NCBI RefSeq assembly: GCF_035593345.1
Contig: NZ_CP141606.1
Coordinates: 2,728,001-2,792,000 of the forward strand
Origin: Lelliottia sp. JS-SCA-14
GTDB taxonomy: Bacteria > Pseudomonadota > Gammaproteobacteria > Enterobacterales > Enterobacteriaceae
Direction of reading: 5' to 3'
DNA length: 64,000 nt
Shown one piece after another: positions 1 to 8,847 of this stretch. The notes below the pieces were generated by a model. The model was not told where the DNA came from. It did no database searches and worked only from the letters and a program-made list of their open reading frames with translations. Both the position numbers and the translations under genes were made by a program. Positions within the stretch are counted from its first letter, which is position 1, and every line of letters starts with the position of its first letter.

Positions 1-283
1 GGCGCTTGAGCGGGGGCGTGACCATCAGCGGGATGGCGTCGCCAGGCCCTTTGCTGTCACTTTCTGCAGCCGGTAGTCCGGTGGTGAAATCCATAGGGCG
101 GATCCACGACTGCATCAGATACGCGCGCCCGGTGTTATTGGTCATCGACCAGGTGATGCCCTTCTTTTCCGCCGCGGGATAGACAATCCGAAACTGGTTG
201 AGGGAAAACCCGGACGCGGTCTCCGGGGAGGCAAAACAGGGCAGCGCGCCCGTCAGCGCGGCTAGCAGCAAAATGCGTTTCAT
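1..283 (-). CDS. Periplasmic pilus chaperone, N-terminal part (runs off the left edge)
   Basis: A leftward reading frame opens with ATG at 283 and stays open to the window edge. It encodes a signal peptide (MKRILLLAALTGALPCFA) and then the first immunoglobulin-like strand pattern of PapD/FimC-type chaperones, with F-x-L-x-x-x-R-I-V-Y and the later W-x-x-x-N-N motif and VTPPLKRL. It would fold and cap fimbrial subunits in the periplasm. Its ATG overlaps the stop of the preceding chaperone (ATGA), so translation is probably coupled. This is the third chaperone of the same operon. The C-terminal domain lies outside the window, so completeness cannot be judged. Confidence 0.8.
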   Translation of the reverse strand, partial: MKRILLLAALTGALPCFASPETASGFSLNQFRIVYPAAEKKGITWSMTNNTGRAYLMQSWIRPMDFTTGLPAAESDSKGPGDAIPLMVTPPLKR

Positions 284-1023
284 GTTGCCCCTCCACTTTT
301 CACAGCGGCGTTGAACAGCGGGCTGTTGCCGCCATAGTCATTAATCAGCGTCCATTGCGCCCGGCGGACGTGGCCCGCCGCAGGCAGGCTGATATGTGAA
401 AATGGCGCGATCATGATCCCGCGGCTCACGTCCACGTCGGCCTCATCAAAGGCCAGGCGCGAGAACGTCAGGTAATAGGGTGTCGGGTTGCTCACCTGCA
501 CGGTTGCCCCCTTATGCTGAAAACCTACCCGCCCCGCCGCCTCTTCCTGCGCTATCGCCAGCCCCACCGGGCGGTAAAACAGCTTGATGGTGTTCTGAAT
601 GCCCACGGAAACCCGCGCCGCCAGCGCAGCGTCGTCGCTCGCTTTGGGCTGGCTCATCGACGGCACGGCAATCGCGGTGAAATAAAAGACCGACTCACGA
701 TCGTCCGGCAGCGCGGCATCGCCTTTGCGCAAAATTCGCACCACGTTTTTGCTGTGCCCTTCCAGGCGGAACAGCGGCGGCGTGGTGAGAAATGGCGCGG
801 GGTCATGTCCGTTCGGGCTGGCGACGACCGCCGACTGCACCAGATACGGCAGGGTTCCGTGGTTTTGCAGGCTCACCGTCTGGGCGTTATCCGTGGACTG
901 AAAAATGACGCGCGTCCGGCTGATGCTGATCCCGCCGTTTTCTGCAGTTGCGCCCTGAACCAGCGCCACCAGCAGTGCGGACACCAGCAGCATCCGGCGC
1001 ACAATCAAAGAAACAAGATTCAT
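280..1023 (-). CDS. Periplasmic fimbrial chaperone
   Basis: A 247-residue PapD-like chaperone. I chose the ATG at 1023 because AAGGAG lies six bases upstream; the open frame extends ten codons further but without a ribosome site. A signal peptide (residues about 1-28, ending GATA) is followed by ISISRTRVIFQSTDNAQTVSLQN, shown here only as the usual N-terminal G1-strand type region, then PPLFRLE and the FYFTAIAVP stretch typical of the family, and an N-P-T-P-Y-Y-L-T motif in domain 2. The conserved Arg of the subunit-binding cleft is in SRTRVIF. It presumably shuttles one or more of the neighbouring pilins to the usher. Its gene follows a pilin with its Shine-Dalgarno overlapping that pilin's stop codon. 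Confidence 0.88.
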   Translation of the reverse strand: MNLVSLIVRRMLLVSALLVALVQGATAENGGISISRTRVIFQSTDNAQTVSLQNHGTLPYLVQSAVVASPNGHDPAPFLTTPPLFRLEGHSKNVVRILRKGDAALPDDRESVFYFTAIAVPSMSQPKASDDAALAARVSVGIQNTIKLFYRPVGLAIAQEEAAGRVGFQHKGATVQVSNPTPYYLTFSRLAFDEADVDVSRGIMIAPFSHISLPAAGHVRRAQWTLINDYGGNSPLFNAAVKSGGAT

Positions 1024-1033
1024 GGAGAGCTCC

Positions 1034-1594
1034 TTACTGATACGCGAAATCAAAGGTAATGCTGGCGTTCAGCAGCCCGGATTTTGTAGCGGCATCGGTA
1101 CACTGATTCCCGCAGGAGAGCGCCACTTTGAGCGGAATGGTGCGGGTGCCGCCGTTAAAACTCGCGGCGTCTGCGGGGGCAGGAATGAACGTATTGTTCG
1201 CCACCACCAAGCCCGCCGCCGTCACCAGACGCACGCCGTAATTCACCGCCTGAGAGGTGGCCTGGCGGAACAGGAAATCACCGGAGGCGGAATTGCCCGC
1301 GCCGGTCACGGTGATGCCGGGACGCTGGACCGCACCGATAAACCCGGCGCATTGCGTCAGGGTGATCTCAAGCGCAAGCGGATCGGCCAGACTGAGGCCC
1401 TGGCGAATGTCAGAGGAGAGCACGGCACCAAAATCGAGCGTCGCCGGGGCGGAAACCTGGCAGGTCGGGGCCTGAAAGGTGGCGCTGAACTGCACATCCG
1501 CCGCCGTCGCGCTGGCCGCCATCCCCATCAGCCACAGGCAAAGGGATCTCCTCAGGGCAATGAAATGCCCTGATAAAATGTTCAAATTTTTCAT
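1034..1594 (-). CDS. Minor fimbrial subunit (FimA-type pilin)
   Basis: A 186-residue protein with a long signal peptide (cleavage probably after SATA, about residue 31) and a pilin domain. The mature N-terminus DVQFSATFQAPTCQVSAP carries the first conserved cysteine; the second is in LTQCAGF, giving the usual pilin disulfide. The C-terminus NASITFDFAYQ shows the penultimate aromatic and beta-strand pattern recognised by chaperones. There are extra cysteines near the end (LSCGNQC), unusual for a major pilin and suggesting a minor or adaptor subunit. It lies 21 bases downstream of another pilin gene in a leftward operon. Confidence 0.85.
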   Translation of the reverse strand: MKNLNILSGHFIALRRSLCLWLMGMAASATAADVQFSATFQAPTCQVSAPATLDFGAVLSSDIRQGLSLADPLALEITLTQCAGFIGAVQRPGITVTGAGNSASGDFLFRQATSQAVNYGVRLVTAAGLVVANNTFIPAPADAASFNGGTRTIPLKVALSCGNQCTDAATKSGLLNASITFDFAYQ

Positions 1595-1615
1595 CGAGTT
1601 TGTCGGTTGAAAGCG

Positions 1616-2149
1616 TTAAGGAAAAATAAAGGCAAAGGTAATGCGGGCGTTGACGTTACCCTGCGTCAGCATCGGATCGCCCGCGCTGCGCACCAGGCCG
1701 ACGGAAAAAGGCTGCACGGAGCTGCCCTGATCCTGAGCGATCGCCACGATGTCGCCGGGCGCGACGGTATCCGCCGCGTTATAGAAATCATTCAGGCTGG
1801 TGAGCGTCCCTTTTTTCAGCATAAAACCGGCGTATTTCGCCGTTGAGCTGGCGGCGCGGAACAGGCGCGTGTCCGTCAGCCCGCTCGATTCTCCGGTCAC
1901 GCTCAGGGACGGCGATTTACCCTGCATTTCTACGCAGTTCAGGTTCACGCCCAGGGGCAGAATTTGCGCCGTGCCGGTGGCAAACTGGGTCACATCTTTC
2001 TGATCAAAGGTGATGCTGGTGTTATCGAGGGAGACCTGACAGCTGCCGTCGACGATATTGGCCTTAATCTCGGTGGTGGCCGCACTGGCCGCCGCGCCTG
2101 ATAACATCAGCGCCATTCCGGCAAAAAGCGGTTTAATGAACGGCGCCAC
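1616..2149 (-). CDS. Fimbrial subunit with GTG start
   Basis: A 177-residue pilin. The open frame extends to 2293 but overlaps the upstream chaperone gene heavily; the likely start is GTG at 2149, because GGAGG sits six bases before it and the product then begins with a proper signal peptide (MAPFIKPLFAGMALML, cleavage after SAA). The mature part has GSCQVSLDNTSITFDQKDV and LNCVEMQG, the paired pilin cysteines, and ends RITFAFIFP. The start lies inside the last codons of the chaperone gene, so translation is probably coupled. It is either a second structural pilin or a minor subunit. Confidence 0.84.
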   Translation of the reverse strand: MAPFIKPLFAGMALMLSGAAASAATTEIKANIVDGSCQVSLDNTSITFDQKDVTQFATGTAQILPLGVNLNCVEMQGKSPSLSVTGESSGLTDTRLFRAASSTAKYAGFMLKKGTLTSLNDFYNAADTVAPGDIVAIAQDQGSSVQPFSVGLVRSAGDPMLTQGNVNARITFAFIFP

Positions 2150-2852
2150 GGAACGCCTCCACGCCACCAAAATCGTTAATCGCAGCCCACTCAGCCTTCC
2201 CCTGCCCGACGCTGACCGGATAGGTATTTGCCGCAAACGGGGCCACCATGCTGGTGCCTTTGATGACGTCGAGTTTGATTTTTTTGCCGTCAATCATCAG
2301 CTTGTTCAGGGAGATGTAGTAAGGCGTCGGGTTCGTCACCTTGACGCCCTGGCCGGTGCGAGAAAACTGTAGTTTCCCCATCGCCTCTTTCTGCGTCAGC
2401 GGCAAATTATCCGGACGATAGAAGAGCTTCACCGTATTGCCGGTCGCTACCTGCAGGGTTCCGCCGACGGTATTCTCATTATTCCCCTGTCCGGCTTTCC
2501 CGGTCGGAATAGACATAATATTCAGATAAAAAACAGACTCCCGATCGCGCGGCAGTGAATTTGATTTTTTCACTATACGAATTTTATTACTGGCATCGGA
2601 TTCAATACGAAATAATGCCGGGACAGGCATAAATACGTTGTCCGATGATTTCGCTGAAAGGCTTTCTGAAATACCGACATTAATAAGGTAAGGTTGAGTA
2701 TGTGACCGGTTATTAATGTCAACACTTTGACTGCTTTCGCTACTGGAAAATATCACGCGCGAAGTACCAATGCTGATACTGGCGAATGCCGGTTGAAGGA
2801 ATAAAAGGCTCAGGCTTAAAATAACGCCGGCCTGGTGATAACGCTTCATCAT
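2133..2852 (-). CDS. Periplasmic fimbrial chaperone
   Basis: A 239-residue PapD-like chaperone with signal peptide (residues 1-24, ending AFA). It shows ISIGTSRVIFSSSESSQS in the first strand, PALFRIE, DRESVFYLNIMSIP and KVTNPTPYYISLNKL, all hallmarks of the family. Two adjacent ATG codons (2852, 2849) are possible starts; neither has a strong ribosome site. It follows the major pilin gene after a 99-base gap containing two hairpins, an arrangement that normally keeps chaperone levels below pilin levels. The gene ends 17 bases inside the next pilin gene. Confidence 0.9.
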   Translation of the reverse strand: MMKRYHQAGVILSLSLLFLQPAFASISIGTSRVIFSSSESSQSVDINNRSHTQPYLINVGISESLSAKSSDNVFMPVPALFRIESDASNKIRIVKKSNSLPRDRESVFYLNIMSIPTGKAGQGNNENTVGGTLQVATGNTVKLFYRPDNLPLTQKEAMGKLQFSRTGQGVKVTNPTPYYISLNKLMIDGKKIKLDVIKGTSMVAPFAANTYPVSVGQGKAEWAAINDFGGVEAFRGAVH

Positions 2853-2872
2853 AAATTCTGCCCGTTCAATGA

Positions 2873-2939
2873 AAAGAGAGACCGCAAGTGCCTCTCTTTT
2901 TTATTCTCCGCGTCGCCCTCAGGGTGAATGCGGGCGACG
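2873..2939 (-). terminator. Tandem intercistronic hairpins after the major pilin gene
   Basis: Two perfect inverted repeats lie between the major pilin and the first chaperone. One pairs CGTCGCCC (2911-2918) with GGGCGACG (2932-2939); the other pairs AAAGAGAG (2873-2880) with CTCTCTTT (2892-2899). Read leftward, the second hairpin is followed only by TTTT, so it looks like a partial terminator or an mRNA-stabilising 3' end that would favour the upstream pilin transcript. The attenuation role is inferred. Confidence 0.6.
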
Positions 2940-2951
2940 GATTTGCTGCAA

Positions 2952-3461
2952 TTAGTTGCTAACGTAGGAAATTTTAACCGGTGCGTTGTATGCGCCTGGC
3001 AGTACGTTTGCGGTATCCATCACTGCCATACCGGCGGTGAAGGTGTAGCTCAGCGCGCCGTCTTCATCAGCCACAACCGGGATGCTGGTGTCGTTGGTGA
3101 CCTGAGTGGTGTTGTCAGACTGCTTCAGCATAAAGCCCGCGGTCTGGGCAACGTCGCTCAGGAACAGGTTGTTGTCGGAACCCACAACACCGCTGACCTG
3201 CAGTGCCCCTTCTTCGTCGGCGTTACAGTTTTTCAGGGTCACAACCAGTGGCTCTTCGCCCACCTGTTGTTTCGCGGCGGTAAATTCAGTCTTGGCGAAA
3301 GAACCCACGTTCAGCGTTGCTGCACCGTTATTTGCCGTGACTTCACACGTGGTGGAAACAATATTCCCCTGCAGAGTCACATCAGCCTGAGTGGCAGCCT
3401 GAACGTGACCCACAAAACCCAAAACCAGAGCGACGGGCGCAAGGGCGATCATTTTATTCAT
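2952..3461 (-). CDS. Major fimbrial subunit (type 1-like pilin)
   Basis: A 169-residue pilin, first gene of the leftward fimbrial operon. AAGGA precedes the ATG at 3461. A signal peptide ending VQA (residue 22) leads into ATQADVTLQGNIVSTTCEV, and the paired cysteines are STTCEV and LKNCNA. The C-terminus YNAPVKISYVSN fits the pilin beta-strand used in donor-strand exchange. The protein is acidic and rich in A, T and V with no tryptophan, as expected of a major pilin. Position at the head of the operon, before the hairpins, supports the major-subunit call. Confidence 0.88.
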   Translation of the reverse strand: MNKMIALAPVALVLGFVGHVQAATQADVTLQGNIVSTTCEVTANNGAATLNVGSFAKTEFTAAKQQVGEEPLVVTLKNCNADEEGALQVSGVVGSDNNLFLSDVAQTAGFMLKQSDNTTQVTNDTSIPVVADEDGALSYTFTAGMAVMDTANVLPGAYNAPVKISYVSN

Positions 3462-3705
3462 TACTCAATCCTTCATTAAAATAGCGTTTGTTACGGTTAA
3501 AAAGAGTTATCTCAGCCTGCCGTGGCTGATGGAAAGATAATATAGTGTGACAGAATGGTTAACTATGAGAGGGAGATTATTTTAATGAAGGTCGTCGACT
3601 ACAGGTGTAGGACGCTATTTGTTTCTGAATAATAGATTAGCTAATTCAAAAACTAACACGGCGTGATTTAAAAATAAAGCCATCATATTGGATAGTGCTG
3701 GCCAG
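3462..3705. promoter_or_regulatory. Upstream region of the fimbrial operon
   Basis: This AT-rich 244-base gap should hold the leftward fimbrial promoter. I looked for short inverted repeats flanking an invertible promoter as in fim switches and found no convincing pair. It ends where repeat copy 1 begins. Confidence 0.35.
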
Positions 3706-4119
3706 TTAAACACCTGAGGTTGTTCCGTTCACCTTATGTTCAGCAGAATATAATGGCGTCTTAACCTGTGAACGTGACAAGGGGGCTGCGGGTACCCACA
3801 CCGGTGCCACATGCAGACAGCTGTATAGCTGGAGGGAGCGGGAGTCCGGCTGAAAATCGCCGAAGCGTTTCCTGGAGGCCGGGTCGAGGCGCAGGGATGC
3901 GCCGAGAGGGTGCGACCTGCATGGATGCAGGATCGCGCCCGACCCGATAGCCGCAAGGAATAAGCTGAGGGCACCGCGAAGCGGCGATTTTCTTTGCCGG
4001 GAGCCGGGGTTGCCAGGGTGGTGGCGATTGAGCCACCCTGGCACGTTCACCGCAGAGAGATGGACCGGAAGCAGAGGAACGAAAGTGAACGGAACAATTC
4101 CACTCATGCCATAAAGGTC
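3706..4119 (-). repeat. Long dispersed repeat with terminal inverted repeats, copy 1
   Basis: This 414-base stretch, read on the minus strand, matches the segment at 20642-21231. The ends are nearly identical: GACCTTTATGGCAT at one side and CCTCAG-TG-TTAA at the other. Inside them lie 16-base terminal inverted repeats with one mismatch (TTGTTCCGTTCACCTT at 3720-3735 and its inverse at 4082-4097). A strong internal hairpin is formed by TGCCAGGGTGG and CCACCCTGGCA. The first roughly 150 bases and last roughly 80 bases are conserved between copies, while the middle differs in length and sequence. Several overlapping open frames here are not conserved in the other copy, so I do not call genes. 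Confidence 0.85.
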
Positions 4120-4153
4120 CTGGGACAACCATTAATCACATCCGATGCTTTAT

Positions 4154-7100
4154 TTAATGGCGAACAGAACGTGAATAAGCATCAATCGCCGCATTGAGAG
4201 CGCTAATCTGCTGCTCCAGCTGCATAACCCCTTTTCCCAACGCCGGCGGATGAAGCCCGGCCGCCAGCTGATTCTCCAGCGTTTCGGCCAGCTCATATAA
4301 CGGCGTCGCGCCCAGAAGCTGCATCGTGCCGTTGATGCGGTGCAAATGGTGTTGCAGCACATCCCACTCTTCCTGCGCCAGCGCCTGAACGGCCGCCGCG
4401 ACGTCTTTGTCGTTTTCAATCCGCGCCTGTTCAAGCATCTGGCACATCAGTTTCTTATCGCCAAGGCTGTGCGCTTCCAGCCCTGGCATGTCGATGAACG
4501 CGTCAAGCGGCGGCCCGTCCTCAGCCATATTCACCCCGCTCAGCGCTGCCTTGAGCTGCTGCAGTTCGATGGGTTTGAACAGACACAAATTCATACCCAC
4601 CGCCAGGCAGCGCTCTTTTTCTTCCGTCTGCGCGTTGGCGGTCAGCCCCCAGATCACCATATTCTGATTCAGCTCGCGCACCCGCTGGGTCAGGGTGATG
4701 CCGTCCATATTGGGCATGTTCAGATCGGTAATCAGCAGGTCGTACTCCTGATTTCTGATCAGATTCAGCGCCTGAAGGCCGTCTTCCGCCTCGTCGACGT
4801 GATAGCCGAGAATATCCAGCTGACGGCGCAGCAGCAGGCGGTTGGTCGGGTTATCTTCGGCAATCACAATTCGAAGCGCGGCGGGGAGCGTCGCTTCCTG
4901 TTCAGCGATCAGCGGCACATCCGGCGCATGATCAGAGGTTTGTGTCACCAGCGTTACCATCATGGTGGTGCCCATGCCCGGCTGGCTGGTGATGCTGATC
5001 TGCCCCGCCATGCGCTCCACCATTTCCCGGCAAATCACCAGACCCAGGCCCGAGCCGATCTGCCGTTTGCCCGACTCCGTCTGGCTGAAGGGCTTAAACA
5101 GCTGCTGCTGTTCGACGTGGCTGATCCCCGCCCCCGTATCCCGCACGCTTAGCGTGAGATACACCCTCTCCTCGCCCATCGCCTGGGTGTGGGCCATCAC
5201 GTCCACGCCGCCCTCGGCGGTAAATTTGATGGCGTTGCTCAGGAGATTCGACAGCACCTGTTTGACCGCCTGCGGGTCAAGCCACAGCGTTTTCCCGTCT
5301 TCAAGACGGCAATCGACCGTGAGGCGCAGATTTTTCTGCCGCGCCAGCCCTTCAAAATTGGCGACCGTGGCGTTAATCACCGACTCCAGATCGACCCATT
5401 CCGGCGTCAGGGTGAAATTGCCGGACTCAATTTTCTCCATATCCAGCACATCGCCAATCAGCGCGATCAGGGTTTGCGCCGTGCTGTAGGCCAGCTGAAT
5501 CGCCTCTTTGGTCTCTTCCGCGCTCTGTTTGCGGGTGGTCAACAGCTCAAGGAAGCCCATGATCGCGCTGACCGGGGTGCGGATCTCATGGCTCATGCTC
5601 GCCAGGAACTGGCTTTTGGCCTGATTCGCATCGATGGCTTTGTCTTTCTCCACCTGCAGCGCTTTCATCAGCTGTCGGGACTCGGTGATGTCCTGCCAGC
5701 CGCAAATCAGGATCGCAGGCCGGTTTTCCGGCATCAGGCAGAGCGTCAGCCAGTGGAGGATCTGCCGATTTTCGCCGCCATTATTGAGGGTCAGAGAATG
5801 GGTGATCACATGGCCGGGAGTCAGGCCCTGCTGAATCTCCGGCTGTACGGTGTAGAAAACATCCGCCAGCGGGCTGCGTCGGTCAAACAGGGAATAACTC
5901 ATCGCTTCGCGCCGCTCAGCAATGAAGAATTCGCTGAACGCGCTGTTGTAACTTTCGAGCTCCCCTTCGAGGGTAATCACGTAGACCGGCACAGGAATGG
6001 AGTTCGATAAGGTCTGGCTGAACGTCAGCTGATAATTCAGCGCGGCCTGCGCGGCCTTGCCCCGCCCAATCGCCCGCAGGAGATACACGCCCCACAGCAG
6101 GCTGGTGATCACCAGCAAAATCGCCAGACCGATCACCAGATAAAAAGGCCGGTTATACAGATTCCAGGTGCCGATTTTCACCTCTGGCGCTTTGATCCAT
6201 TTCCCGGCCAGATTAAGGATCTCTTTGGGCGGAATGTCGTCCAGCGCCTTGTTCAAAATACTCTGCAGTTCAGAGGCGTCGCGCGGGATCGCAAACGCAA
6301 TCTGCGCGGACGGTTCGTCCGGAATACGGGTGTATTTCATGGTGCCGGGGTAGTAGTGATCGATGATAAAGCGCGACGCGAGCTGGGTGGAGACCACGGC
6401 ATCCACGTCACCGAGCATCAGCTTGCTGAGCGCGGTACTGGTATTCTCGGCAATCACCCACTCCACGCCCGGATATTTGTGTTTCAGTTTGTCCGTCAGC
6501 GGATGGTAAGCCGGTATCGCCACTTTGGAGCCCGGTGCGAGCAGTTCGTTTGGCCCCGACGACGCCCGGGTTACCAGCACAAAAGGCGTGGCGATAAACG
6601 GATGGGTGAACAACATCTCCTCTTCGCGCTCAGCGCTGAACGTCGCCGTCGGCAGCACGTCCCAGCCACCTTTGCGCATGATGTTGACCATATCCGTATT
6701 CGAATTGGCGATCACCGGCTGGAACACCAGCCCCGTTTGCAGCTGGATCAGATTCAGGATGTCGCCCAGCAGGCCGCGTATCTCCTGGTGATCGTCGACC
6801 ATGCTCATCGGGGCGTAGTAAGGGTTAATCAGTACGCGCAGCACCGGGTGTTTGGCAATCCAGCGCTCTTCCCGTGGCGTGAGTTTCATCGCCTTATTGA
6901 GAAACGAGATATTGCCGGTATCGACCCAGGACTGAGCGATCTGTTTATGGGTTTGTTCTGTTAGAGAGCTGATAAAGGTATCGAGAATGCCGAGCAGCTG
7001 TTTCTGATCGGCCGGGACGATGAAATGATTTCCCGTCTGGGGTTCACGCCAGAACTTCACCATTTCCAGGGACTGATAAAAATCGCGTACCAGAATAAAA

Positions 7101-7753
7101 CTGGAGGTCAGGTTATTCCCAAAGAAATAGTCGTTTTCGTGATTCGCCACCGAGGCCAGCGCCAGATAATTATCCGCATAGGAGGTAATGTGCGCCTTCG
7201 GAAAAACCATTTTAATAAACTGCTCGGACGGGTAGCCCTGCTTAATGGCCACCGACACTTCGTCCTTATCGTTCGAAAGCGGCTTCATCACATCTGCCTG
7301 ACGCGTGACTAGCGTAGGGTAAGCCCGGATCAGCGGGAGTGAAGCGGAGAAACCCGCATCCAGGTCGCTCTCCCCGGCGGGCGACGTCAGAATAATATCC
7401 GCCTCCCCGGCCCTGAGCGCCGTTAAAGCCTGATCCAGATCGGCGTAATGCTTAATCACCACCTGGATTTGCAGGGAGTTTTCCATCAGCAGCAGGTAGT
7501 CCGCGTTCATTCCCCGGTAGCGCCCGGTCGTCGAATTCATACTCAGCGGCGGCGTTTCCTGCCCGTACACCGCAATGGTCAGGGAGCGTTTTGCCGCCAG
7601 CCACAGCAGATCGTAATGGCCCAAGGGCAGCGCGGGGGTAAACACCTGATTATCGCTGGCAAGCTGAAGCGTCGCCGGTTCAGGGCTGGCTGAACGCGCC
7701 GGAACACTCAGGATAAACAGCAAAAAAAGCCCCGCGATGGCGCGCATGATCAT
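4154..7753 (-). CDS. evgS: EvgS-type unorthodox hybrid sensor histidine kinase
   Basis: A 1199-residue inner-membrane sensor kinase, close to the 1197 residues of E. coli EvgS. Order: signal peptide, two periplasmic Venus-flytrap (SBP_bac_3) domains (about 40-270 and 300-520), a membrane segment (about 536-560), a PAS-like linker, the dimerisation domain with SMSHEIRTP (His722), an ATPase domain with GSGLGLVI, a receiver domain with LLITDLNMP (Asp1010), and an Hpt domain with HRING (His1138). Phosphate would pass His-Asp-His and then to EvgA. I start at ATG 7753, four bases after the evgA stop; a TTG 30 bases earlier lacks a ribosome site. In E. coli the pair responds to acid and redox conditions and drives acid resistance. 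Confidence 0.93.
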   Translation of the reverse strand: MIMRAIAGLFLLFILSVPARSASPEPATLQLASDNQVFTPALPLGHYDLLWLAAKRSLTIAVYGQETPPLSMNSTTGRYRGMNADYLLLMENSLQIQVVIKHYADLDQALTALRAGEADIILTSPAGESDLDAGFSASLPLIRAYPTLVTRQADVMKPLSNDKDEVSVAIKQGYPSEQFIKMVFPKAHITSYADNYLALASVANHENDYFFGNNLTSSFILVRDFYQSLEMVKFWREPQTGNHFIVPADQKQLLGILDTFISSLTEQTHKQIAQSWVDTGNISFLNKAMKLTPREERWIAKHPVLRVLINPYYAPMSMVDDHQEIRGLLGDILNLIQLQTGLVFQPVIANSNTDMVNIMRKGGWDVLPTATFSAEREEEMLFTHPFIATPFVLVTRASSGPNELLAPGSKVAIPAYHPLTDKLKHKYPGVEWVIAENTSTALSKLMLGDVDAVVSTQLASRFIIDHYYPGTMKYTRIPDEPSAQIAFAIPRDASELQSILNKALDDIPPKEILNLAGKWIKAPEVKIGTWNLYNRPFYLVIGLAILLVITSLLWGVYLLRAIGRGKAAQAALNYQLTFSQTLSNSIPVPVYVITLEGELESYNSAFSEFFIAERREAMSYSLFDRRSPLADVFYTVQPEIQQGLTPGHVITHSLTLNNGGENRQILHWLTLCLMPENRPAILICGWQDITESRQLMKALQVEKDKAIDANQAKSQFLASMSHEIRTPVSAIMGFLELLTTRKQSAEETKEAIQLAYSTAQTLIALIGDVLDMEKIESGNFTLTPEWVDLESVINATVANFEGLARQKNLRLTVDCRLEDGKTLWLDPQAVKQVLSNLLSNAIKFTAEGGVDVMAHTQAMGEERVYLTLSVRDTGAGISHVEQQQLFKPFSQTESGKRQIGSGLGLVICREMVERMAGQISITSQPGMGTTMMVTLVTQTSDHAPDVPLIAEQEATLPAALRIVIAEDNPTNRLLLRRQLDILGYHVDEAEDGLQALNLIRNQEYDLLITDLNMPNMDGITLTQRVRELNQNMVIWGLTANAQTEEKERCLAVGMNLCLFKPIELQQLKAALSGVNMAEDGPPLDAFIDMPGLEAHSLGDKKLMCQMLEQARIENDKDVAAAVQALAQEEWDVLQHHLHRINGTMQLLGATPLYELAETLENQLAAGLHPPALGKGVMQLEQQISALNAAIDAYSRSVRH

Positions 7754-7757
7754 GGTG

Positions 7758-8390
7758 TTAGCCAATCGCGTTACGCTGCGCAAAGGAGAAAAGTTCCATC
7801 AGCGATTTGCAGTTCAGCTTCTCCATTAAACGGCTTTTATAGGTGCTCACGGTTTTATTGCTGATACACATTTCCGCCGCGATTTTCATATTGTCATCGC
7901 CATTGAGAATATAGCGCATCACTTTAATTTCCTGGCTCGACAGCGACTGCAACATTTCCTGTTCCGAGGAAAGACTGCCCATGAACGACTGCAGTGATAA
8001 CGGGAAATAACTGTAACCATTTTGCGCCGCGTGGACCGCCGCAATAATATTGGTCATGCCCTCTTTCTTACTGATAAAGGCATTCGCTCCCGCGTCGGCG
8101 CTACGTTTGCCATAAAAGAGATCGTTCTTGGCAGAGACCACAATAATAATCCGGCTGAACGCCTGCTTGCGCAGTTTCTCCACCACTTCAATACCGCTCA
8201 TCACCGGAATATCCACGTCGACAATGACCAGATCCGGGCTGTGCTCGCCGACAAGCTGTAACGCCTGTGCGCCGTCTCCGGCTTCTGCCACGACGGTGAT
8301 ACCTTCATTTTCGAGCAGATTTCTAATCGCCATACGAGCCAGCGGATGGTCATCAACGACGATAGCATGTAACTTATTGGTTTTACCCAT
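7758..8390 (-). CDS. evgA: EvgA-type response regulator (NarL/FixJ family)
   Basis: A 210-residue response regulator. The receiver domain has VVDDHPLARM with the acidic pair and the phospho-acceptor in VIVDVDIP (Asp58). The C-terminal LuxR-type helix-turn-helix is QEIKVMRYILNGDDN and AAEMCISNKTVSTYKSR. AAGGAGCTAAG precedes the ATG at 8390, an excellent ribosome site. evgS follows immediately. The neighbouring divergent emrK-like gene reproduces the E. coli evgAS/emrKY divergon, and a ydeP homologue, an EvgA target in E. coli, lies at 36337-38613 in this window. Confidence 0.94.
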   Translation of the reverse strand: MGKTNKLHAIVVDDHPLARMAIRNLLENEGITVVAEAGDGAQALQLVGEHSPDLVIVDVDIPVMSGIEVVEKLRKQAFSRIIIVVSAKNDLFYGKRSADAGANAFISKKEGMTNIIAAVHAAQNGYSYFPLSLQSFMGSLSSEQEMLQSLSSQEIKVMRYILNGDDNMKIAAEMCISNKTVSTYKSRLMEKLNCKSLMELFSFAQRNAIG

Positions 8391-8847
8391 CTTAGCTCCT
8401 TATTAGCTTCATTTTTCTGGTTCCTGACTCACCGGTTTTAGCCCACAAGACAACGCACATCACCGCCCCTGATGGCGTAATTATAACGTGCCGCAGGAGG
8501 ATGAATGTTTTTCACAAACCCATTATTATTTAGTGATTCGAATGGACGTCGAGTCGAAGAAGTCTACCGTTTCGGTAAGACGATTTCTATTAGCATTAAA
8601 ATAAAGTGTATCACGGCATGCAGAAAAACATCGCGCTTGCGAAAAGTCGTTAAGGAAGGGTTTAAAATAAATTCCTGTCAATTTTTTACCCATTGTTTTA
8701 CAAAGAATTAATTCATCAGGGATTTCACGTGTAGGATATCCCCTGCAAAAGTTTCCGATGTGTCTCCTGTATTTCATCCACACGGATGATTAACCTGACT
8801 GAATATTATTATCACATTCTGTTCAGCAGGACTGGATACACTCTCGC
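8391..8847. promoter_or_regulatory. Divergent evgA / emrK-like intergenic region
   Basis: A 457-base AT-rich gap between two divergent genes. By analogy with E. coli it should contain the autoregulated evgA promoter and an EvgA-dependent promoter for emrK. I see a small inverted repeat (CATCC/GGATG, near 8775-8790) but no motif I would assign firmly to EvgA. Confidence 0.4.

Noticed and set aside
3462..3705. Invertible (phase-variable) fim promoter
   Set aside because: No paired short inverted repeats flanking a promoter and no recombinase gene nearby.
3706..4132. Several overlapping open frames of 80-140 residues
   Set aside because: They lie in the dispersed repeat, are not conserved in the second copy, and have no ribosome sites.
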